A program made the translations under genes and the position numbers. Below, piece by piece: positions 59,478 through 64,000 of a stretch of DNA of 64,000 bases (position 1 is the first letter of the stretch; each line of letters begins with the position of its first letter). The DNA comes from Agromyces humatus (GTDB lineage Bacteria; Actinomycetota; Actinomycetes; Actinomycetales; Microbacteriaceae). Location: the NCBI RefSeq assembly GCF_021228295.1, contig NZ_JAJQPD010000006.1:186001-250000 (forward strand), in the 5' to 3' direction. The notes beneath the pieces are model-generated. The model was not told the DNA's origin, ran no database searches, and saw only the letters and a list, made by a program, of their open reading frames with translations.

Positions 59478-60620
59478 GTGACCGAGATTCAGGCAACCGC
59501 TGCCGATTCCCCGCCCGCTGCACCCGATTGGAGCGTGCTGGTCGCGCGCCTCGCCGACGAGCGCGATGCGCTCGTCGACGACTTCCTCGAGCGATTCACC
59601 ACGGCGGGGCACTACGAGCCCGGCCTCGTCGACATCGACGACGTGCGCGACAACGCGGTCGAGACGATGGACATGTTCATCCTGCTGCTCTCCGGGGCCG
59701 ATGTGCCGCCGCATCTGGCAGAACTCCCCCATCGCGTCGGCTCCCGCCGCGCCCGTCAGGGCGTTCCGCTCGACGCGTTCCTCGAGGCGGTGCGCATCGA
59801 CTTCCGCGTGCTCTGGAAGTCGCTCGAGCGGGTCGCCCGTCCCGACGCGCTGCACGTGCTCGTCGCGAATGTCGAGCGCATCCTCAACACCGTCGAGGCG
59901 TATGTCAGCGAAGTGCAGCAGGCCTTCCTCGACGAAGAGGCACGACTCACGCGCGATCACCGGCTGACGCGCGAGCGCACGCTCTCGCGGCTGTTCAACG
60001 CAGAGACGCTCGCCCCGGCGGCCGTCGCCGAACTCGGCCGTGCACTCGGCGTCGATCCCGGCGCCGAGTTCGAGGTGCTCGCGGTCGCGGGCGACAACGC
60101 TCGCACGGCTGCCGAGCGATTCGTCGACAGCCGGGGCGTGTTCGTCTATGACCGGGGCGGGGCGCTCATCGTGTTCCGCGCGCGCACGAGCGAGTCAGGG
60201 TGGCTCGATGAGCAGCTCGGCTTCTCGGGCGGGTACCTCGGCGAGGTCGACGGGCTCGGTGCCGTCCCCGATGCCGCGAAGACCGCGCTGCTGCTCGCCG
60301 GCACGGGCACCGGACTCGTCACCGTGACGAACGCCTGGATGCGCGTCGCCCGCGGACAGCTCGATTCGGTGATCCCCGGCTTCAGCGCCCGGGTGCTCGA
60401 CGACCTCGCCTCGTGCACGCCGCACGAGCGGGCGCGGCTCATCGAGACCGTGCGCATGTACGCGTCGAACGGATCGGTGAAGGGCAGCGCCGATGCGCTG
60501 TTCTGCCACCGCAACACGGTCGTCAATCGCCTCCGCACGTTCCACGAGTTGACCGGTCTCGACGTCACCGTGCCACTCGACAGCGCGTGGGCGTTGGTAG
60601 CGCTCAGCGATCAGCCGTGA
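59478..60620 (+). CDS. PucR/CdaR-type transcriptional regulator
   Basis: A 380-residue regulator with the C-terminal PucR-type helix-turn-helix (LIETVRMYASNGSVKGSADA, then FCHRNTVVNRLRTFHELTGL). The N-terminal part is an RsbRD/GGDEF-like helical region (VARLADERDALVDDFLERF). The GTG at 59478 has GAGGAGG 6 bases upstream. It is divergent from the amidohydrolase pair and followed by an MHS-type transporter. PucR-type proteins often activate purine or amide catabolism, so it probably controls this module. Confidence 0.87.
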   Translation: MTEIQATAADSPPAAPDWSVLVARLADERDALVDDFLERFTTAGHYEPGLVDIDDVRDNAVETMDMFILLLSGADVPPHLAELPHRVGSRRARQGVPLDAFLEAVRIDFRVLWKSLERVARPDALHVLVANVERILNTVEAYVSEVQQAFLDEEARLTRDHRLTRERTLSRLFNAETLAPAAVAELGRALGVDPGAEFEVLAVAGDNARTAAERFVDSRGVFVYDRGGALIVFRARTSESGWLDEQLGFSGGYLGEVDGLGAVPDAAKTALLLAGTGTGLVTVTNAWMRVARGQLDSVIPGFSARVLDDLASCTPHERARLIETVRMYASNGSVKGSADALFCHRNTVVNRLRTFHELTGLDVTVPLDSAWALVALSDQP

Positions 60621-60836
60621 GTAGAGAATGTTCATCTGCACAGTAGATGGCGAGATTCTGGGTGATGTACGCCATTGTGATGCGATTTCTGTGCACTTAG
60701 GCTCGGGACACATTCACCCCAGCGCGCAACGTGGCCGCTCCCCCGGCCTCCTCGAAATCCGACGAGGCTCCCAGTGAGATTCTTCAGCGGAGGATGTCGC
60801 AGGCGCACTTCCCAGCATCCCGCGAAAGGCAAACCG

Positions 60837-62165
60837 GTGACCACCACCCAAGAACCCCTCGTCCCAGGCGAGAAACTCACGACCGTCTCCGGCGCCGATG
60901 CGGGCCGCATCGCCCGCGCCGCCTTCGTCGGCACCGCGCTCGAGTGGTACGACTACTACCTCTTCGGCACCGCTGCCGCGCTCGTCTTCAACCGGCTCTT
61001 CTTCACGGAACTCGACCCCACCGCAGCGCTGCTGGCCGCGTTCGCCACCTTCGGCGTCGGGTTCGCCGCGCGCCCGCTCGGCGCGATCATCTTCGGCTGG
61101 ATGGGCGACCGATTCGGTCGTCGACCCGCCCTGCTGACCACGATCGTCATGATCGGCATCGCCACCGGACTCATCGGGCTGCTGCCCGACTTCGGGGCGA
61201 TCGGCCTGGCCGCTCCGATCGCGCTCGCCCTGCTGCGCCTGGTGCAGGGCCTCGCGGTCGGCGGCGAATGGGGCGGGGCGGTCACGATGGCCGTCGAGCA
61301 CGCGCCCGCCGAGAAGCGTGGACGCTTCGCCGCCCTCGTGCAGGTCGGCTCGCCCGTCGGCACGCTGCTCTCCTCCGGGGCGTTCGCCCTCGTGCTGATG
61401 CTTCCCCCCGAGACGTTCGACAGCTGGGGCTGGCGCATCCCGTTCCTGCTCGCATTCCCGATGCTGCTCATCGCGCTGTGGATCCGCATCAAGGTCGAGG
61501 AGTCGCCGATCTTCAAGGACCTCCTCGCGCACGAGGAGACGGTGAAGGTTCCCGCCCTCGAGGTCTTCCGCCACTCGTTCGGCCGCCTCGTCGTCGCGAT
61601 CATGTCGGCGCTGCTCGGCGTCGGCGGGTTCTACATGATCACGACCTTCGTCACGAGCTACGGCACCAACACGCTCGGCGTCGACCGCCAGGTCATGGTG
61701 AGCGCCACGCTCATCGCCGCGGTCGCCCAGATCGTCGTCACGATCTTCGCGGGCCGACTGGCCGAGAAGATCGGTCCGGGCCGGGTCACGATGTGGGGCG
61801 GACTGCTCACCGCGGTCGCGGCGTTCCCCCTGTTCTGGCTGATCGACACCAAGGAGCCGGTCGCGATCATCGCCGCCGTCACGATCGGCATCATGCTCAT
61901 CGCCATCGCCTACGCCGTGAGCGGCGCCCTGCTCACCGAGCTGTTCCCCGCGAAGCAGCGGTACTCGGGTGTGGCGCTCGGCTACAACATCGCCGGTGCC
62001 ACGAGCGGGTTCATGCCCCTGCTCGCTACGGCGATGCTCGCCACGTCGGGCAACCAGTCGTGGGGCGCCGCGATCATCCTCGCCGCGATCGCGCTGATCA
62101 CCGCCGCGGGCGGCATCATCGGCGAGCGCCTGCGGGTGCACGACAAGCCGATCGTCGTCGACTGA
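60837..62165 (+). CDS. MFS transporter, MHS (metabolite:H+ symporter) family
   Basis: A 442-residue 12-helix transporter. It has the MHS signature ALEWYDYYLFG near residue 30, the loop motif FGWMGDRFGRRPALL, LVQGLAVGGEWGGAVTMAVEHAPAEKRG and a late GYNIAGATSGFMPLLATAML. The GTG at 60837 with AAAGG about 7 bases upstream is used. Members import organic acids, osmolytes or related metabolites with protons. The neighbouring hydrolases and regulator suggest the uptake of their substrate. A 216-base gap precedes it. Confidence 0.88.
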   Translation: MTTTQEPLVPGEKLTTVSGADAGRIARAAFVGTALEWYDYYLFGTAAALVFNRLFFTELDPTAALLAAFATFGVGFAARPLGAIIFGWMGDRFGRRPALLTTIVMIGIATGLIGLLPDFGAIGLAAPIALALLRLVQGLAVGGEWGGAVTMAVEHAPAEKRGRFAALVQVGSPVGTLLSSGAFALVLMLPPETFDSWGWRIPFLLAFPMLLIALWIRIKVEESPIFKDLLAHEETVKVPALEVFRHSFGRLVVAIMSALLGVGGFYMITTFVTSYGTNTLGVDRQVMVSATLIAAVAQIVVTIFAGRLAEKIGPGRVTMWGGLLTAVAAFPLFWLIDTKEPVAIIAAVTIGIMLIAIAYAVSGALLTELFPAKQRYSGVALGYNIAGATSGFMPLLATAMLATSGNQSWGAAIILAAIALITAAGGIIGERLRVHDKPIVVD

Positions 62166-62235
62166 CGAAACCGCGAATCGGATGCCCCGGCGAGCCTGGC
62201 TCGCCGGGGAATCCGTGCTCGCGCGCACGAACGAT

Positions 62236-62302
62236 CGAATCGGCGCCTGAGTGCCCGATCGGCGAGTCACGTGCGGCACTCACGCGCCGATTCGGCGCTC
62301 GG
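62236..62302. repeat. Dispersed palindromic repeat, copy 2
   Basis: A 67-base copy of the element at 56282-56347. It differs by one inserted T in the loop region and one A/G change near the end. It again lies between convergent genes (MHS transporter and PHP phosphoesterase). Confidence 0.9.
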
Positions 62303-62312
62303 AAGGGGATGA

Positions 62313-63182
62313 TCAGGGCAGAACCGCCCGCGTTCCGGTGCCCTCGGCCAGGATCTTCGAGGTCACGTCGGGCGCCGTGCGGCACTCGCCCAGCCGGTTG
62401 GGCTTGCCCGTGCCGTGGTAATCGCTCGAACCGGTGATCTCGAGGCCGAACCGGGCGGCCAGCTCGCGCAGCCGCGGCTTCGCGTCGGCACGATTCTCGG
62501 GATGGTCGACCTCGAGCCCGAAGAGTCCGGCGTCGACGAGCTGTCGGAGCCGCCGCGGCGGGACGACCTGCTCGGCGCCGCGGGTGCCGGGGTGCGCGAG
62601 CACGGGCACACCGCCGGCCCCGCGGATCAGGCGCACGCCCTCGAGCGGGTCGGGCGCGTAGTGCGGTCGGGCGTAGCCCCACTGCGGATGCAGGATGCTC
62701 GCGAACGCGGCCGACCGATCGGTCGCGTGCCCGCGCGCCACGAGCGCGTCGGCGATATGCGGGCGACCGATGGTCGCGCCCTCGGCGGTCTGCGCGAGCA
62801 CGTCGTCCCAGCTGAGGGGATAGTCGCGGCCGATGCGCCGCACGATGTCTTCAGCGCGCGAGAGCCGCGACTCGCGGATGCGGGCGGTCTTGTCGACGAG
62901 CGCCGCGTCGAGCGGGTCGATGAGGTAGGCGAGCAGGTGCACGCTCATGTAGCCCTCGCGCGTCGACAACTCCATGCCCGGGATGAGCGCGACGCCGGTT
63001 CGGGGCACGGCCGCGGCAGCCTCGGCCCACCCGCTCGTCGAGTCGTGGTCGGTCAGGGCGATGCCCCAGAGACCGGCGTTGGCGGCCTGCTCGAGCAGCC
63101 GCGCGGGCGACTCGGTTCCGTCGGACACCGTGGAGTGCGTGTGCAGGTCGGCCTCGCCGGCCGTCGCGGGGGCGTCTGACAT
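62313..63182 (-). CDS. PHP domain phosphoesterase (RNase AM / nucleoside bisphosphate phosphatase type)
   Basis: A 289-residue PHP-fold metal hydrolase. The four PHP motifs are present: DLHTHSTVSDG (His13, His15), ALTDHDST, the middle GRPHIADALVARG and PVLAHPG, and the final GSSDYHGTGKP. Proteins of this group remove phosphates from 3',5'-bisphosphonucleotides and trim the 5' ends of RNA (TrpH/YciV type). It ends at the convergent repeat copy 2. A GAGGA site directly precedes the ATG. Confidence 0.88.
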   Translation of the reverse strand: MSDAPATAGEADLHTHSTVSDGTESPARLLEQAANAGLWGIALTDHDSTSGWAEAAAAVPRTGVALIPGMELSTREGYMSVHLLAYLIDPLDAALVDKTARIRESRLSRAEDIVRRIGRDYPLSWDDVLAQTAEGATIGRPHIADALVARGHATDRSAAFASILHPQWGYARPHYAPDPLEGVRLIRGAGGVPVLAHPGTRGAEQVVPPRRLRQLVDAGLFGLEVDHPENRADAKPRLRELAARFGLEITGSSDYHGTGKPNRLGECRTAPDVTSKILAEGTGTRAVLP

Positions 63183-63245
63183 TCCTCAATGCTAGTGCGG
63201 CGTCTCACCGCCGACTCTCAGCGCCGGAGCCCTATCGTGGATGGA

Positions 63246-64000
63246 ATGCTCCCCCGCATCATCGGCTGGGCCATCGTGCTCGGTACCGCCGCCGTTGCGT
63301 TCGTGCTCGTCTGGCCGCAGGCGCTCGGCCTGCAGAACCAGTGGGTCGCCGCGCACGTCGTCGCGCTGCGCGGGCCCGCAGCGGCAGCCGGCATCGCGGC
63401 GGCGATCGTCTTCGCGCTCATCGCGATCCCCCGCCGCTCGCGTCGCTTCGGCATCGCGATGGCCACGGTGCTCGCGCTGTTCGCCGCAGGCAACATCGCC
63501 GTGCTCGCGGTGCGCGGCACGGGCAGTGCCGAAGCCGCCCGGGCCGCGACATCCGACACGGTCACCGTGCTCTCCTGGAACACGCTCGGCGAGGTGCCCG
63601 ACGCGCAGACCATCGCCATGCTGGCGCTCGACGAGGGCGCCGACGTCGTCGTGCTGCCCGAGACGACCGACCCGCTCGGCGAAGCGGTCGCGATCGCGAT
63701 GCGTGAGGGCGGGAGCCCCATGTGGGTGCACACGCAGGCGTACGACGACATCGCGAAGGCGCGATCGACGACGCTGCTCATCAGCCCCGACCTCGGTTCG
63801 TACACGGTGACGTCGGCCGAGTCGCCCGGTCCGCCCGGCAACACGAACACGCTGCCGAGCGTCGTCGCCGACCCGGTCGACGGCGACGGCCCGCGCATCG
63901 TCGCGGTGCACGCCGTGGCACCGATCAGATGGGAGCTGCGCAACTGGCGCAGCGACCTCGACTGGCTCGCCGCGCAGTGCGAGGGCGACGACGTGATCAT
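63246..64000 (+). CDS. Endonuclease/exonuclease/phosphatase family membrane protein (3' end outside window)
   Basis: A frame open to the right edge, at least 251 residues. Two or three N-terminal helices (MLPRIIGWAIVLGTAAVAFV, PAAAAGIAAAIVFALIAIP, FGIAMATVLALFAAGNIAVL) are followed by the EEP catalytic fold: VTVLSWNTLGEVPDAQ, then DEGADVVVLPETTDPLG and GPRIVAVHAVAP. The Asn and Glu residues of the metal site are visible. The C-terminal part is missing because of the window edge. Small divergent gap to the PHP gene. Substrate unknown. Confidence 0.85.
   Translation, partial: MLPRIIGWAIVLGTAAVAFVLVWPQALGLQNQWVAAHVVALRGPAAAAGIAAAIVFALIAIPRRSRRFGIAMATVLALFAAGNIAVLAVRGTGSAEAARAATSDTVTVLSWNTLGEVPDAQTIAMLALDEGADVVVLPETTDPLGEAVAIAMREGGSPMWVHTQAYDDIAKARSTTLLISPDLGSYTVTSAESPGPPGNTNTLPSVVADPVDGDGPRIVAVHAVAPIRWELRNWRSDLDWLAAQCEGDDVI

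Noticed and set aside
60714-62279. 521-codon minus-strand ORF
   Set aside because: Antisense to the MHS transporter and rich in Asp/Arg/Glu; no domain.
1-64000. CRISPR array or complete phage/defence island
   Set aside because: No regularly spaced repeats, no cas genes, no phage structural genes; only an integrase scar at 32-33 kb.

Overview
The window is 64 kb of high-GC DNA with dense gene packing, many GTG and TTG starts, and 4-base ATGA or GTGA overlaps. This is typical of an actinobacterium. A C50-carotenoid module (split lycopene cyclase plus lycopene elongase), small UPF0182, DUF3107 and DUF2342-type genes, and an AdnAB-type helicase-nuclease point to Microbacteriaceae, for example an Agromyces relative. 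The family assignment is inference; no rRNA or other marker gene is present.

Region by region. (1) 1-1463: end of a carotenoid operon (crtYe-crtYf-crtEb). (2) 1.5-13.3 kb: an accessory stretch with an SDR/DUF2867 oxidoreductase, an ECF sigma/anti-sigma pair next to a DUF4397 surface protein, a TIGR01777 epimerase, a YciI protein, a divergent MMPL/MarR pair, an epoxide hydrolase, an alpha/beta hydrolase and a CGNR regulator. It carries gene remnants: a photolyase start, a YdeI 3' half and a possible sortase stub. (3) 13.6-30.1 kb: a carbohydrate catabolic island. On the minus strand are a PfkB kinase, an ABC solute-binding lipoprotein, two permeases, NagB and a large secreted PIG-L deacetylase. 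Divergent from these are a DeoR regulator, a GH4 6-phospho-glycosidase, iolB-iolD-iolE-iolG and a transaldolase-family protein. (4) 30.3-33.1 kb: a two-headed alpha/beta hydrolase, then a decayed integrase and an excisionase-like gene at the 3' end of an initiator tRNA-fMet gene, the scar of an integrated element. (5) 33.3-36.3 kb: a DUF1254/1214 protein, a lipoprotein and a methyltransferase. (6) 36.2-56.3 kb: a conserved actinobacterial core block (UPF0182, PDZ-Lon protease, DUF2342, ThiF-like protein, UvrD2, NudC, phosphotransferase, AdnB, AdnA, DUF3107, ferritin-like protein, RhlE-type helicase) whose order resembles M. tuberculosis Rv3193c-Rv3211 as I recall it. (7) 56.3-64 kb: an amide/carbamoyl hydrolysis module (M20 hydrolase, YtcJ-type amidohydrolase, PucR-type regulator, MHS-type transporter), then a PHP phosphoesterase and the start of an endonuclease/exonuclease/phosphatase-family membrane protein.

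How the genes may work together. The most interesting unit is the 13.6-30.1 kb island. A secreted deacetylase, an importer lacking its own ATPase, a sugar kinase, a GH4 phospho-glycosidase and NagB form a plausible route from an acetylated amino-sugar glycoside to fructose-6-phosphate. The GH4 gene is followed directly by inositol-catabolism genes. This suggests either a chitobiose/glucosaminide pathway beside an inositol pathway, or a single pathway for an amino-sugar-inositol conjugate. A near-identical 66/67-bp palindromic repeat occurs at two convergent gene ends and probably acts as a terminator or belongs to a dispersed repeat family.
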